DNA of 64,000 bases. Source: Christensenella sp. UBA7703 (GTDB taxonomy: Bacteria; Bacillota; Clostridia; Christensenellales; CAG-138). Of the stretch, positions 49,911-59,295 are shown piece by piece; the stretch's first letter is position 1, and every line of letters begins with the position of its first letter. The stretch lies in assembly GCA_002482505.1 (NCBI GenBank), contig DLGD01000009.1, positions 30,445 to 94,444 on the forward strand, in the 5' to 3' direction. The position numbers and the translations under genes are program-made. A model generated the notes under the pieces. The model was not told where the DNA came from. It searched no databases and saw only the letters and a list, made by a program, of their open reading frames with translations.

Positions 49911-51650
49911 TTATAGATTCAGCTCGTCGATGACATGGCGAACGGCCTTCTCGACGCTGCCGTCTTCAAACGGAATATCGAGATGGGCGAGGCGGAGCAG
50001 GTCGAAATACCCTTTGCTTCCGCCTGCGCGGCAGAGCGCAAGATACGATTCCCATGCGTCTTTGTGATCCTGTTTCATCCGCCCATAGAACTGGAAGGCG
50101 CAAACCTGAGCAAGGGCATAGTCCACATAATAGAACGGATAGAGGAAGATATGCTGCTTCTGCATCCAGAAACCGCCTTCCTCGAGGAAGGACACACCGT
50201 CATAATCCCGCCATGGCAGATAGATTTGCTCGATTTCATGCCAGACCGCGCGGCGCTCCTTTGCGCTCATCGATGGCTTTTCGTAAACGCGGTGCTGAAA
50301 CTCATCCACGCTCACAAGATAGGGAATCACGGCGAGCGCGGAGGAAAGGTGCGCGTATTTTGCCTTATCCACGTGCTCCTCCCCAAAGAAGTCCTTGAGG
50401 AAGGGATAGGCGAAGTGCTCCATGGTCATGGAGTGGATCTCGTTGACCTCACTCGTGGAGCTTAAATACACCGCGATCGGCTGGCTACGCATGGCGGTAT
50501 AACCAGCAAAAGCATGCCCCGCCTCGTGCGTGAGGACGTTGACATCCGCCGCCGTTCCGTTGAAGTTGGAGAAGATGAACGGCGCTTTATAATCGGAGAG
50601 ATAGGTGCAATAGCCGCCGAGGTGCTTGCCCGGACGCGTCTCCAGATCAAACAAACCATGCCGTGATAAAAAGTCGAAAAACTCGCCCGTCTCAGGGGAG
50701 ATTTCGCGATACATCCGCTGCGTGATGGGGATGAGCACGCTCTCGCCGCCGACCGGGTCGGCGTTTCCGTCCGGAAAGATACAGGATTCATCGTAATACT
50801 TTAGCTTGTCTACACCAAGGCGTGTTGCCTGCTCCTGCTTGAGCTTCGCGACAGCGGGAACGATGATCGTGCGCACCTGCTCACGAAAGCGGGCGACTTC
50901 CGCCGGGCCGTAATCCGCGCGGTGCATATTGAGATAACCAAGCGCGGTGTAGTCCGGCAGACCAAGCTTCTTAGCCATACGGATGCGAACTTTGATGAGT
51001 TTGTCATACTGCTGATCTAGCTTTTCGGAGATGCCCTCATAGAGCTTTGCCCAAGCGAGATACGCTTCCTTGCGTTCTTCACGGTCGGAACTCTCCATGT
51101 GCTTTAGCAGACCGTAAAAGTTGACTTCCTCACCGCGGAAGGTGGTTTTGCATGCGGCGGTGGTCTTCTTATAGACGTTTTCCAGATTACCCTGACGAAT
51201 CAGATCGGGAATGATCTTTGTGCTCTGGGTTTTTTGGTCAATTTCGGCGAGGGTAAAGAGCTGCTTGCCAAATTCCTGCTCAAACTGCGCGCGGAAAGGC
51301 GAACGCAGGAGCGTTTCGGTGAAGGACTTGCTCAGCGGCATGAGCTGCGCCAGAGCGCGGTTGAAGAACTGCATCTCGCCATCATAAAACTTGTCGGTTG
51401 TGTCGAGCGTGTTTCGAATGCTCGCGACCACATAGCTTGTTTCCAGATGACCGCTCTCTTTTTCGGAGGCAAGGTACGCCGCGCGCGCCTCCTCATAGCT
51501 CTTTGCCTTCTTGAGCTTATTGAGCAGTGTTTTGAGCTTCTTTTTCATTGCGCCCATATCCGGGCGTTTGTATTCAATCTTGGAAAATGTTTCCATCATC
51601 AGCGCTTCCGCTTGTGTTTGCGTTGCCAGATCGGTTGCTTGCTCATCCAT
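49911..51650 (-). CDS. pepF: M3 family oligoendopeptidase F
   Basis: This 579-residue cytoplasmic zinc peptidase has the metal-binding motif HEAGHAFAGY at about residue 373, followed by a downstream zinc-ligand region (SEVNEIHSMTMEHFAYPF). The length is normal for PepF. It degrades short peptides of roughly 7-17 residues. I start at ATG 51650 (MDEQATDLATQ), with GGGAG about ten bases upstream; a TTG-initiated frame nine codons longer is less likely. It is unrelated in function to its neighbours as far as I can see. Confidence 0.94.
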   Translation of the reverse strand: MDEQATDLATQTQAEALMMETFSKIEYKRPDMGAMKKKLKTLLNKLKKAKSYEEARAAYLASEKESGHLETSYVVASIRNTLDTTDKFYDGEMQFFNRALAQLMPLSKSFTETLLRSPFRAQFEQEFGKQLFTLAEIDQKTQSTKIIPDLIRQGNLENVYKKTTAACKTTFRGEEVNFYGLLKHMESSDREERKEAYLAWAKLYEGISEKLDQQYDKLIKVRIRMAKKLGLPDYTALGYLNMHRADYGPAEVARFREQVRTIIVPAVAKLKQEQATRLGVDKLKYYDESCIFPDGNADPVGGESVLIPITQRMYREISPETGEFFDFLSRHGLFDLETRPGKHLGGYCTYLSDYKAPFIFSNFNGTAADVNVLTHEAGHAFAGYTAMRSQPIAVYLSSTSEVNEIHSMTMEHFAYPFLKDFFGEEHVDKAKYAHLSSALAVIPYLVSVDEFQHRVYEKPSMSAKERRAVWHEIEQIYLPWRDYDGVSFLEEGGFWMQKQHIFLYPFYYVDYALAQVCAFQFYGRMKQDHKDAWESYLALCRAGGSKGYFDLLRLAHLDIPFEDGSVEKAVRHVIDELNL

Positions 51651-51988
51651 CGTTCGTTCTTTCGCTCCCGTGTCCAAAGAATTTCCGCTTATTACATATA
51701 TAGTGCGGATATATCAACATTGTAGTACGTTCGGGATGTGTTTTCAAGGCGAAAAACCCGCAAAATCGATTGAGTTTCGACTTGGTTTATCTACATGCGC
51801 GCGCGGGTTGATCTGACGTGTTTCACAACACGAGGTTTACTTTTTTGAACCAAAAGGGGTATAATGAACAAAAATCACGCATAGGCGCGATTGTTTTTAT
51901 TTGTCTTTGTGTTGCTCAACTGTGAAAGAGCGGCACGGAGAAAATCAAAAAGTCATTCTTTCGAATCATCTGGAAACGGAGAACATCA
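51651..51988. other. 338-base divergent intergenic region (pepF / nagZ)
   Basis: It contains the divergent promoters of pepF and nagZ. For nagZ, TTTACT (51836-51841) and TATAAT (51860-51865) are 18 bases apart. On the reverse strand TTGATA followed by TA-rich sequence near 51695-51720 is a plausible pepF promoter. No gene is seen. Confidence 0.55.
51836..51865 (+). promoter_or_regulatory. Promoter for nagZ
   Basis: TTTACT (51836-51841), 18 bases, perfect TATAAT (51860-51865). Confidence 0.6.
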
Positions 51989-53305
51989 TTGTTCGGTAAC
52001 GCGTTTAAGAAAATATTATTTGCGCTGATGGTGCTTGCCCTCCTGCTCGGGCTGGGTGCGGGCGTGCTCTTTGGCGTGATTCCCGCGATACGATACGATG
52101 TTTGGCGCGCGGAGCCGGATGAACCGACCGAAACCCCGGATGTAGCGCAGCAGACACCTACGCCGGAAGCAACGGCTACGCCGGAACCGACGCCAACGCC
52201 GGAGATTGCCCCCGCGACGGCGGAAGAATGGGTGGAACGGTATATGACGACCATGAGCGCACAGGAAAAGCTGGGGCAACTGATGATGTTCGGATTCTCC
52301 GGCACGGCAGAGGTGCAAAACCCCTTCCGCGATATCTGGAGCAACTATGCTGTCGGCAACGCAATTCTCTATGGCCCGAATATCAAGAGCGGCAACAGCG
52401 ACGGCGGCTTTGGGCAGGCAAAGAGCTTGACGGAGCGTATCGCAAGCAGCGTGAACAACAGCATTCCCCCGCTGATCGGAATCGATGTGGAAGGCGGCAG
52501 CGTCGTGCGCTTCCGCTGGAATCCGCAGCCCGTCTCCGCTCGTTCTCTCGGCAGGCGGCGGGATGTGGATTTTGCAAAAGAGCAATTTCAAACCATCGGC
52601 GCAAAGCTGGTCAGCGTGGGCATCAATCTCGACCTGGCGCCGGTGTTGGACGTTTCGGAAAACCCGATGGATACCTTCCTCGAAACGCGGATCATCTCCG
52701 AGGACGCAACGATTGCGGCGGGTATCGGCAGCGCGATTATCGAGGGGCTTCACGCGGGCGGCTGCCTTTCAAGCGCGAAGCATTTCCCCGGACACGGCGG
52801 CACAAACGAAGATTCCCATGCCGTCACTCCGGTGGTTGACAAGTCTCTTGAGGCACTCCAGAGCTATGACCTTGTACCGTTTGTGAGCGCAATCAGGAGC
52901 GGTGTGGACGCCATCATGATTTCGCATGTGCTCTATCCCGCGCTGGACAGCACGGATATCGCCACCATGAGTAAACCCATCATGACCGACCTGCTACGCG
53001 TGCAGATGGGGTTTGACGGTCTGATCCTCAGCGACGACTTCCGCATGGACGGGCTGACGACGCGGTATGAAGTCGGTGACGCTGCTGTTCGCTTCATACT
53101 CGCAGGCGGGGATATCATCATCTGCGGCGCGGTCAGTGAAAAGCAACAAGCCATTGCGGAGGCGCTCAACGCCGCGGCGGCGGATGGCAGGCTCACGCAG
53201 GAGCGGATTGACGAGAGCGTGAAGCGCGTCCTGCTGATCAAGCTTTCGCTCGGCACCTGGGACATTCAGGGACAAGTTGCCGCGCGGACGGTGCCCGCGA
53301 GCTAA
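51989..53305 (+). CDS. nagZ: Membrane-anchored beta-N-acetylhexosaminidase (GH3, NagZ-like)
   Basis: The 438-residue protein has one N-terminal membrane helix (~8-32) and a Thr/Pro linker (ATATPEPTPTPE). The GH3 barrel follows, with GIDVEGGSVVRFR, the catalytic-loop KHFPGHGGTNEDSHAV (His/Asp dyad of NagZ) and the nucleophile Asp in LSDDFRMDG (Asp349/350). NagZ removes N-acetylglucosamine from muropeptides. The anchor places it outside the membrane, as in Gram-positive wall recycling. The start is TTG 51989 with GGAG seven bases upstream. A terminator follows. Confidence 0.9.
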   Translation: MFGNAFKKILFALMVLALLLGLGAGVLFGVIPAIRYDVWRAEPDEPTETPDVAQQTPTPEATATPEPTPTPEIAPATAEEWVERYMTTMSAQEKLGQLMMFGFSGTAEVQNPFRDIWSNYAVGNAILYGPNIKSGNSDGGFGQAKSLTERIASSVNNSIPPLIGIDVEGGSVVRFRWNPQPVSARSLGRRRDVDFAKEQFQTIGAKLVSVGINLDLAPVLDVSENPMDTFLETRIISEDATIAAGIGSAIIEGLHAGGCLSSAKHFPGHGGTNEDSHAVTPVVDKSLEALQSYDLVPFVSAIRSGVDAIMISHVLYPALDSTDIATMSKPIMTDLLRVQMGFDGLILSDDFRMDGLTTRYEVGDAAVRFILAGGDIIICGAVSEKQQAIAEALNAAAADGRLTQERIDESVKRVLLIKLSLGTWDIQGQVAARTVPAS

Positions 53306-53334
53306 CGCGAGAACGGTTTTACGAGCGAATATTG

Positions 53335-53364
53335 AGCCGGAGGCGCGCGCTTCCGGCTTGTTTT
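53335..53364 (+). terminator. Terminator after nagZ
   Basis: AGCCGGA (53335-53341) and TCCGGCT (53352-53358), then TGTTTT. Confidence 0.75.
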
Positions 53365-53416
53365 CTCACCGATAGAGAGTTCATCGAGAAATACGGACTG
53401 GAGATTGCTTATCGCC

Positions 53417-53445
53417 TTGCTTTCTTGCACGCCGGACGATAAAAT
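53417..53445 (+). promoter_or_regulatory. Promoter with -10 six bases before yybS start
   Basis: TTGCTT (53417-53422), 17 bases, TAAAAT (53440-53445), then GATGAC and ATG at 53452. No Shine-Dalgarno lies between. The transcript should be leaderless or nearly so. Confidence 0.6.
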
Positions 53446-53451
53446 GATGAC

Positions 53452-54432
53452 ATGGAAACTTCTAACCAACAATCACCCCGCGCGCGCATGACCGGCTGGC
53501 TGGTACTGCTACTGGCTGCCGCCGTCGCGTTTTTGACGGCATATGTGCCGCTCTTGCTGATCCTTTCACCCGCGCTTTGGGCATATGCCGGCGCGCGGAC
53601 AAAGCCATATCTGCTGTTTCTGCCCGCCGCCGTGTTTGCGGCAGGTACGTTTGTGCTATATCCGCTTGTTGTCGCAGCCGGACTTTCCGGCGCGGCGCTT
53701 GTTGCGGCGGCGCTGCTGTATGTGCTGCTGACACGCGGATTTTCCAACTCCGAGACCGTGCTTCTTTTGTGCGGCGTGTTTCTGGTTGGTCTGTATACCG
53801 CAGTCTGCCTGCCCGGCGTGCTGGAAGGCAGAGGCGCGTTTGCGGATATTCAGGCTGCGATTGGTTCCCTAAACAATTTTTATCACTCCGCTGCCGCGCA
53901 GATGCCGCAGCTCAATCCAGACGGCGTACAGGTGATTACCGAGGCGATGGACGCGATGTACGACGCGGTGCCGACCAGCTTTGTCGCTGTGCTGTGCATT
54001 TTCGCGAGTGTGCTTGGTCTTTCCAACCTGCTCTTTTTCCGCCTCTTTTGCCGGAAGCAGACGCAGATTTCGCTTTCGCCGATACGCGCGTTTCGGGACT
54101 GGACTCTGCCGCGCAGCATGACGCTCGGGCTGTTTGTAATGCTGATCATCTCGCTTGTGATGGAGCTTGCTCAGTCGCCTTTTGCGGAAGGATTTGGCAT
54201 TACGGCAAACGTTCTTCTCGCAATCCCGTTGTTTTTGCAGGGGATCAGCGTGGTCGATTTCTTCATCGTCCGCGCGCAAAAGAACGTGACCCTCGTGCGC
54301 ACATTGACGTATGTCGGCCTAGGCGTTCTCTATCAATTTGTGCTCTATCCGCTGGTTCTCGTTGGATGCTTTGATCAGATATTTCGCCTGCGGGATCGCA
54401 TGCGCGGCATGCCGCCGCGCGCGGCGGCGTAA
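53452..54432 (+). CDS. yybS: YybS/DUF2232 family membrane protein
   Basis: This 326-residue protein is almost wholly hydrophobic, with about eight membrane helices. It matches YybS (DUF2232), which lies beside gdpP, rplI and dnaC in many Firmicutes, as it does here. Function is not firmly known; some ECF-like membrane roles have been proposed. A charged, soluble loop lies around residues 125-160. The gene begins a run of four genes and has a promoter whose -10 ends six bases before ATG. Confidence 0.85.
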   Translation: METSNQQSPRARMTGWLVLLLAAAVAFLTAYVPLLLILSPALWAYAGARTKPYLLFLPAAVFAAGTFVLYPLVVAAGLSGAALVAAALLYVLLTRGFSNSETVLLLCGVFLVGLYTAVCLPGVLEGRGAFADIQAAIGSLNNFYHSAAAQMPQLNPDGVQVITEAMDAMYDAVPTSFVAVLCIFASVLGLSNLLFFRLFCRKQTQISLSPIRAFRDWTLPRSMTLGLFVMLIISLVMELAQSPFAEGFGITANVLLAIPLFLQGISVVDFFIVRAQKNVTLVRTLTYVGLGVLYQFVLYPLVLVGCFDQIFRLRDRMRGMPPRAAA

Positions 54433-54515
54433 GCGGGGACAGCGGGTACATTCGAAAGAACGAACCAAAGAGCAATGAACCGCAAACCAATTTTAAAAAC
54501 AGAAAGAGAGACGGT

Positions 54516-56477
54516 ATGAAGAAGACAAAGACGATTCTCCTGCCGCTTGGCATTCTGCTTTGCGTGCTTTGCGCCGGCGTCTTGGCCTCCGGCTGGATTC
54601 AGCCATTTCGCCTGATTGCCTCGGCTGTTGCGCTTGGAATATCGCTGATTGTGTTCTTCGCGAGCCTTCTTCTGGAACGCAGACAACAGCGTGCTATGCA
54701 AAAGCGCATGGACGACGTATTCTCCGAGAATTCTGAAATTGCGGCGAGGCTGGTCGACCAGGTTTCAATCGCCTGTGCGTTGGTTGAACGGGATGGAAAG
54801 ATCGCCTGGCGCAACGAGAGTATGCAGAAGATATTCGCCGAACCGGACATCTGCCGCATCCAGCCGCATTTTGACTTTGATGCGCCGTTGGTCGCCGTGC
54901 CGATAGAACACGCGGGCAATGTCTATCAGATCATGAGCGTGCCCGTCTATCGCGAGAAGGATGAGCGCTCGATGCTCTTTCAATACTGGCTGGATCGCAC
55001 CGAGGCGGCGCACTACCAGCGCCTCTTTGAGGAGCAGATGCCGTATGTGGCGCTGATCTACATCGACAACTACGAAGAGCTTTCCGCCGACGTGCAGTTT
55101 CATAAAACCAGCGTTTTTTCCGAAGTGGAGCGTCTGGTGTCCGATCTGATGAAAGAGATTGACGGCGTTTATCGGCGCTATGAAAACGGGCGATTTTTCG
55201 TGGTGTTTGAGGCGCAGCACCTGGTGCAGCTGGAGCGCGCGCGCTTCCCGTTGCTGGAGCAGGCGCACAATATCGACACGGGAACCAGCATGCTGGTGTC
55301 GCTTTCCATCGCAGTTGGCGCGGCGGATCGCGTCGCCCGCGCGGACGAGAGCGCACGGCAGGCGATGGAGCTTGCGCTGGGGCGCGGCGGTGATCAGGCC
55401 GTCATCAAAAAAGGCGGCGGATATGTGTTTTACGGCGGCAGACGGCAGCCGGAGGCGCTGCAAAGCCGCGTGAAGATGCGCCTCTTTAGCAAGGCGCTCA
55501 GGCAACTCTTCGACAACACGGGGGATGTGTTTATCGTTGGCCACAGCAGACCGGATATGGACTGCATCGGCGCTGCCCTCGGCGTTGCAACCTGCGCAAA
55601 GTTTGCGGGTTCGCGGGCATATATCGTGCTGGGCCAGCAGAATAACATGATCGAGCATGCGCTGGAGCTCATCCGCGACAACCACGCATTTTCCAGCATG
55701 CTGATTGCGCCTGAGCACGCGGAGCGCATCATGCGCCCGACGAGTGTGCTCGTGGTGGTGGACACCCAGCGCGTGGGTTCGCTGGTTGCACCGAAGCTAT
55801 TGGAGCTTGCCGGGCGTGTGGTCGTGATCGACCACCATCGGCGCGGGGCGGATCATATCGACAACCCGACGTTGCATTTTCTGGAGGCGAGGGCTTCCTC
55901 CACAAGCGAACTGGTCACGGAATTGCTGCAATACTTTGACGCAAACCTTCGTCCGCCCGCGCTCGTCTGCGGGACGCTGTTAGCCGGCATTACGATCGAT
56001 ACCAAGCACTTTGCGTTCAATGTCGGCTCCCGCACGTTTGAGGCGGCAGGGTATCTGCGCAAAAACGGCGCGGATACGAGCATGGTCAAACAGATGTTTC
56101 AGGACGACATGGAGAGCTTTGGAGATGTGGCAACCACCGTGCGCAGCGCGGAGCTGCTGCCAGGCGGGGTTGCACTTGCCAGCGTTGGCGAGGAGATGAA
56201 CAACGCGCCTCTCATCGCCGCAAAATCGGCGGACGAGCTCATCGGCATCAAGGGCATCGAAGCCGCGTTTGTGCTCGGGCGCGACGGGGACGGCATCAGC
56301 GTCAGCGGCAGATCGCTGGGCAATCTCAACGTGCAGATCATCTGCGAACGCCTCGGCGGTGGCGGGCACCTCACCATGGCAGGCGCGCAGCTGATGAATA
56401 CAGATCTCGAAGAGGCGGAGGCGCTTGTGCGCACCGCGATCGAACACTATATGCAGGAGGTACAGAAAGCACTATGA
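54516..56477 (+). CDS. gdpP: Cyclic-di-AMP phosphodiesterase GdpP
   Basis: This 653-residue protein has two N-terminal membrane helices (~7-53), a PAS-like domain (~60-140), a degenerate GGDEF domain (~160-300; the site reads ENGRFFVVFE) and a DHH/DHHA1 module. The metal ligands are intact: His343, Asp347 and Asp349 in HSRPDMD, and Asp439-His440-His441 in IDHH. DHHA1 ends with GGGGHLTMAG (His618). It degrades c-di-AMP to pApA and so affects osmolyte and wall control. AGAGAGAC precedes ATG. It overlaps rplI by four bases. Confidence 0.95.
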   Translation: MKKTKTILLPLGILLCVLCAGVLASGWIQPFRLIASAVALGISLIVFFASLLLERRQQRAMQKRMDDVFSENSEIAARLVDQVSIACALVERDGKIAWRNESMQKIFAEPDICRIQPHFDFDAPLVAVPIEHAGNVYQIMSVPVYREKDERSMLFQYWLDRTEAAHYQRLFEEQMPYVALIYIDNYEELSADVQFHKTSVFSEVERLVSDLMKEIDGVYRRYENGRFFVVFEAQHLVQLERARFPLLEQAHNIDTGTSMLVSLSIAVGAADRVARADESARQAMELALGRGGDQAVIKKGGGYVFYGGRRQPEALQSRVKMRLFSKALRQLFDNTGDVFIVGHSRPDMDCIGAALGVATCAKFAGSRAYIVLGQQNNMIEHALELIRDNHAFSSMLIAPEHAERIMRPTSVLVVVDTQRVGSLVAPKLLELAGRVVVIDHHRRGADHIDNPTLHFLEARASSTSELVTELLQYFDANLRPPALVCGTLLAGITIDTKHFAFNVGSRTFEAAGYLRKNGADTSMVKQMFQDDMESFGDVATTVRSAELLPGGVALASVGEEMNNAPLIAAKSADELIGIKGIEAAFVLGRDGDGISVSGRSLGNLNVQIICERLGGGGHLTMAGAQLMNTDLEEAEALVRTAIEHYMQEVQKAL

Positions 56478-56920
56478 AACTATTATTGGAACAGGACGTT
56501 AAGGGAACGGGTAAAAAGGGCGAGATCGTCGAGGTATCGGACGGCTACGCGCGTAATTTTCTCCTGCCGCGCAAGCTGGCAACCCCCGCGGACGCACAGG
56601 CGGTCAACGCCGCAAGCATTCAAAAGAGCGCAGCCGCACACAAGAAGTTCCAGGCGGGCGTTGCCGCGCGGGATCTCGCAAAGCAACTCGAAGGCGCTAT
56701 GGTCACCGTGAAAGCCAAGGTTGGCGAAAACGGGCATCTTTTCGGCGCGATCACCGGAAAAGAAATCGCGGCGGCAATTGCGGAGCAGAAGCAGGTGGAG
56801 ATCGACAAGAAAAAGATCGCGCTTGCCGAACCCATCCGTGCGCTGGGTGAATATACCGTCCGCGTGAGCCTGTATGAGAACACATTTGCGCAGGTGAAGG
56901 TCATCGTCGAAAAGTGCTGA
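56474..56920 (+). CDS. rplI: 50S ribosomal protein L9
   Basis: The 148-residue protein has the full L9 pattern: MKLLLEQDVKGTGKKGEIVE at the start, the conserved VSDGYARNFLLPRKLA, the long central helix and the C-terminal RNA-binding domain (GHLFGAITGKEIA). It binds 23S rRNA. ATG 56474 overlaps the gdpP stop (ATGA), as in other Firmicutes. Confidence 0.98.
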   Translation: MKLLLEQDVKGTGKKGEIVEVSDGYARNFLLPRKLATPADAQAVNAASIQKSAAAHKKFQAGVAARDLAKQLEGAMVTVKAKVGENGHLFGAITGKEIAAAIAEQKQVEIDKKKIALAEPIRALGEYTVRVSLYENTFAQVKVIVEKC

Positions 56921-56988
56921 CAGGCGCTTTTGCTGCGCGAGCGGCGAGAAAATGAACCATCACTGGAGCGAACGGATCGGAGCACCCG

Positions 56989-58359
56989 ATGGAACAATAT
57001 GAATTCAATCCGCAGACGAGCGGGATGACCACGCTGCCGCACGTGAGCGACGCAGAGCGCTCCGTGCTCGGCAGCATGCTCATCGACGGCGGCGCGCTGG
57101 AAGTCTGCCTCGAACAACTGCGCGAGGAGGACTTTTATGTCCCCGCGAACGCGACGATCTTCGCCGCGATGCGCGACGTCCGCGCGGGCGGGAATGCCGT
57201 CGACCTCGTTACCCTCACGGCGGAGCTGGAGCGGCACAATAAACTCGATATGGCTGGCGGGCTGACGTATTTGACCGATTTGGTCACGTTCGTGCCGACC
57301 GCTGCCAACGTGTCGCACTACATCAACCTCGTGGAGACCAAGAGCACCCAGCGCGCGCTCATCCGCGCGGGCGGCGAGATCATGCGCGACGGCATGGATG
57401 ACGAAAAAGAACTCGACGAAACCCTGAACCAGGCCGAGAAGCGCATCTATGAAATCTCCATGCGTAAGGTGCAGGGCACGCTGGTCCCGATGGAGCAGAT
57501 CGTGCCGGAGGCGTATAACCTCATCGGCGAACTTGCGCAGCGCCGCGGCAAGATCACGGGTATCCCAAGCGGGTTTATCGAGCTAGACCGCATGACAAAC
57601 GGCTTTCAAAAGAGCGATTTGATCATCGTCGCAAGCCGCCCTGCGATGGGTAAATCGAGCTTTGCGATGAACGTGGCGCAGTATGCCGCCGTACACAACG
57701 CAAGAACCGTCGTCGTATTCAGCCTTGAGATGAGCAGTGAGCAGCTTGTTATGCGCATGCTCTGCACGGAGGCCTCGGTCGACTCCCAACGAATCAAGGA
57801 AGGCCTCATTGGCAACAACGAGATGAACGCGCTGATGGAGGTCATGGATCCCATGAGCCGGGCGAAGATCTATATCGACGATTCCAGCGGCGCAAACGTT
57901 GCGATGATTCGCAGTAAGTGCCGCAGGCTCTCCGCGCGCGCGGGGCTGGATATGATCGTGATCGACTATCTCCAGCTCATGCAGGCAAGCGGCAGCCGCA
58001 AGGACGGCAACCGCATGCAGGAGATCAGCGACATGACGCGCCAGCTCAAACTATTGGCGCGCGAATTGAATGTGCCGATCATCCTGCTCTGCCAGCTCAA
58101 CCGCGGACCGGATACGCGCGCCGACCACCGGCCGGTGATCTCCGACCTTCGCGAGAGCGGCTCCATCGAGCAGGACGCGGACATGGTCATTCTGCTCTAT
58201 CGTCCTGCCGCCTATATGGACACGCAGGAATACGAGATGGGCGACAACACAAGCCAGATCATCATTGCCAAGCACCGCCACGGCTCAACAGGCGTGGTCA
58301 AGCTGCTCTGGCAGGGCGAATACACGCGCTTCCGCTCGATTGCGCAGGAAAACTCGTAA
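56989..58359 (+). CDS. dnaB: Replicative DNA helicase DnaB
   Basis: The 456-residue helicase has the N-terminal DnaB domain (VSDAERSVLGSMLIDGGALE) and the RecA-like motor. Walker A is SRPAMGKSS (Lys222). FSLEMSSEQLVMRML and the Walker B segment MIVIDYLQLM are present, and the C-terminus has SDLRESGSIEQDADMV. It unwinds DNA at the fork (called dnaC in Bacillus). GGAG lies about seven bases before ATG. It follows rplI by 68 bases in the conserved order. Confidence 0.97.
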   Translation: MEQYEFNPQTSGMTTLPHVSDAERSVLGSMLIDGGALEVCLEQLREEDFYVPANATIFAAMRDVRAGGNAVDLVTLTAELERHNKLDMAGGLTYLTDLVTFVPTAANVSHYINLVETKSTQRALIRAGGEIMRDGMDDEKELDETLNQAEKRIYEISMRKVQGTLVPMEQIVPEAYNLIGELAQRRGKITGIPSGFIELDRMTNGFQKSDLIIVASRPAMGKSSFAMNVAQYAAVHNARTVVVFSLEMSSEQLVMRMLCTEASVDSQRIKEGLIGNNEMNALMEVMDPMSRAKIYIDDSSGANVAMIRSKCRRLSARAGLDMIVIDYLQLMQASGSRKDGNRMQEISDMTRQLKLLARELNVPIILLCQLNRGPDTRADHRPVISDLRESGSIEQDADMVILLYRPAAYMDTQEYEMGDNTSQIIIAKHRHGSTGVVKLLWQGEYTRFRSIAQENS

Positions 58360-58417
58360 ACGCGACTATGTGAAAAGCACGGCCATCATTCGGGCAAGAC
58401 AAAGGATGACAGAACCA

Positions 58418-59077
58418 ATGAAAAATACAGACATGTTTGCAGATCTTTCCGCCACGCAGGCTTGGAAACTATTTGCGGAGACGACATACCCCTGGGAAGT
58501 GCTGCCGCAGATCAAATCGTTTGTGCGCGCGCTTGGGCCCACGCTCCCGCTGAATGAATATGACCATCCCAGTGAGGAGGTCTGGATTCACAAAAGCGCG
58601 GTGCTGTACCCGAACATTTATATCGCTGGACCGACCATCATCGGCGAAGGCACGGAGGTGCGTCCCGGCGCGTTTATCCGCGGCAGCGTACTCGTCGGCC
58701 GCGGCTGCGTGGTCGGCAACTCGACCGAGCTGAAAAACTGCATCCTCTTTGACAAGGTGCAGGTGCCGCACTATAACTATGTCGGCGACAGCATATTGGG
58801 ACACTATTCACACATGGGCGCGGGGTCGATCTGTTCCAACGTCAAGAGCGACAAATCGCTCGTTACCGTCCGCGCGGGCAGTGTTGTGCGCGAAACGGGG
58901 TTAAAGAAATTTGGCGCAATCCTCGGCGATCATGTCGAGATCGGTTGCAACAGCGTTTTAAACCCCGGGACTGTGATTGAGCCGTATACTTCTGTCTATC
59001 CGCTCTCGCGCGTGCGCGGCGTAGTCAAGGCAGGGCATATCTTCAAAAGCCAGGACGAAATCGTCCCTCGCAGCTAA
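58418..59077 (+). CDS. Left-handed beta-helix (hexapeptide repeat) acyltransferase-like protein
   Basis: This 219-residue protein has a helical N-terminus (~1-50). A left-handed parallel beta-helix follows, with hexapeptide repeats such as IGEGTEVRPGAFI, VGRGCVVGNSTELKN and LGDHVEIGCNSVL. This is the GlmU C-terminal/nucleotidyl-transferase-associated type, often called UDP-GlcNAc pyrophosphorylase-like. No nucleotidyl-transferase domain is present, so it would be an acyltransferase or a structural relative. The ATG at 58418 has AAAGGA upstream. It ends the dnaB run and has its own terminator. Confidence 0.85.
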   Translation: MKNTDMFADLSATQAWKLFAETTYPWEVLPQIKSFVRALGPTLPLNEYDHPSEEVWIHKSAVLYPNIYIAGPTIIGEGTEVRPGAFIRGSVLVGRGCVVGNSTELKNCILFDKVQVPHYNYVGDSILGHYSHMGAGSICSNVKSDKSLVTVRAGSVVRETGLKKFGAILGDHVEIGCNSVLNPGTVIEPYTSVYPLSRVRGVVKAGHIFKSQDEIVPRS

Positions 59078-59086
59078 TGCTTGTTG

Positions 59087-59136
59087 AAAAGCCGCCGCAA
59101 ATCGGGCAATGCAGCCCGGGCATGTGCGGCTTTTTT
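59087..59136 (+). terminator. Terminator after the beta-helix gene
   Basis: AAAAGCCGC (59087-59095) and GCGGCTTTT (59126-59134) enclose an inner CGGGC/GCCCG stem, followed by T6. Confidence 0.85.
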
Positions 59137-59283
59137 GCTGTTTTTCACAGTTGTTTGGTGCGTTTTATCGCAGAAATGGCGTAGAATCTGTGACAAAATA
59201 AAAACACGCGGCTCTAAGCCGTAAAAATTGTGAAAAGCTAGAAACATTCCGTACAACCCGCTGCCGGGGGCAGCAGAATCGGC

Positions 59284-59295
59284 TATACTATGACT
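59284..59295 (+). promoter_or_regulatory. -10 box six bases before the GH13 start
   Basis: TATACT (59284-59289), then ATGACT, then the ATG at 59296. An alternative ATG at 59290 abuts the box and would precede any start of transcription. In the spacer upstream, GCTGCC-GGG-GGCAGC (59260-59274) is a perfect 6-bp inverted repeat and may be an operator. Confidence 0.55.
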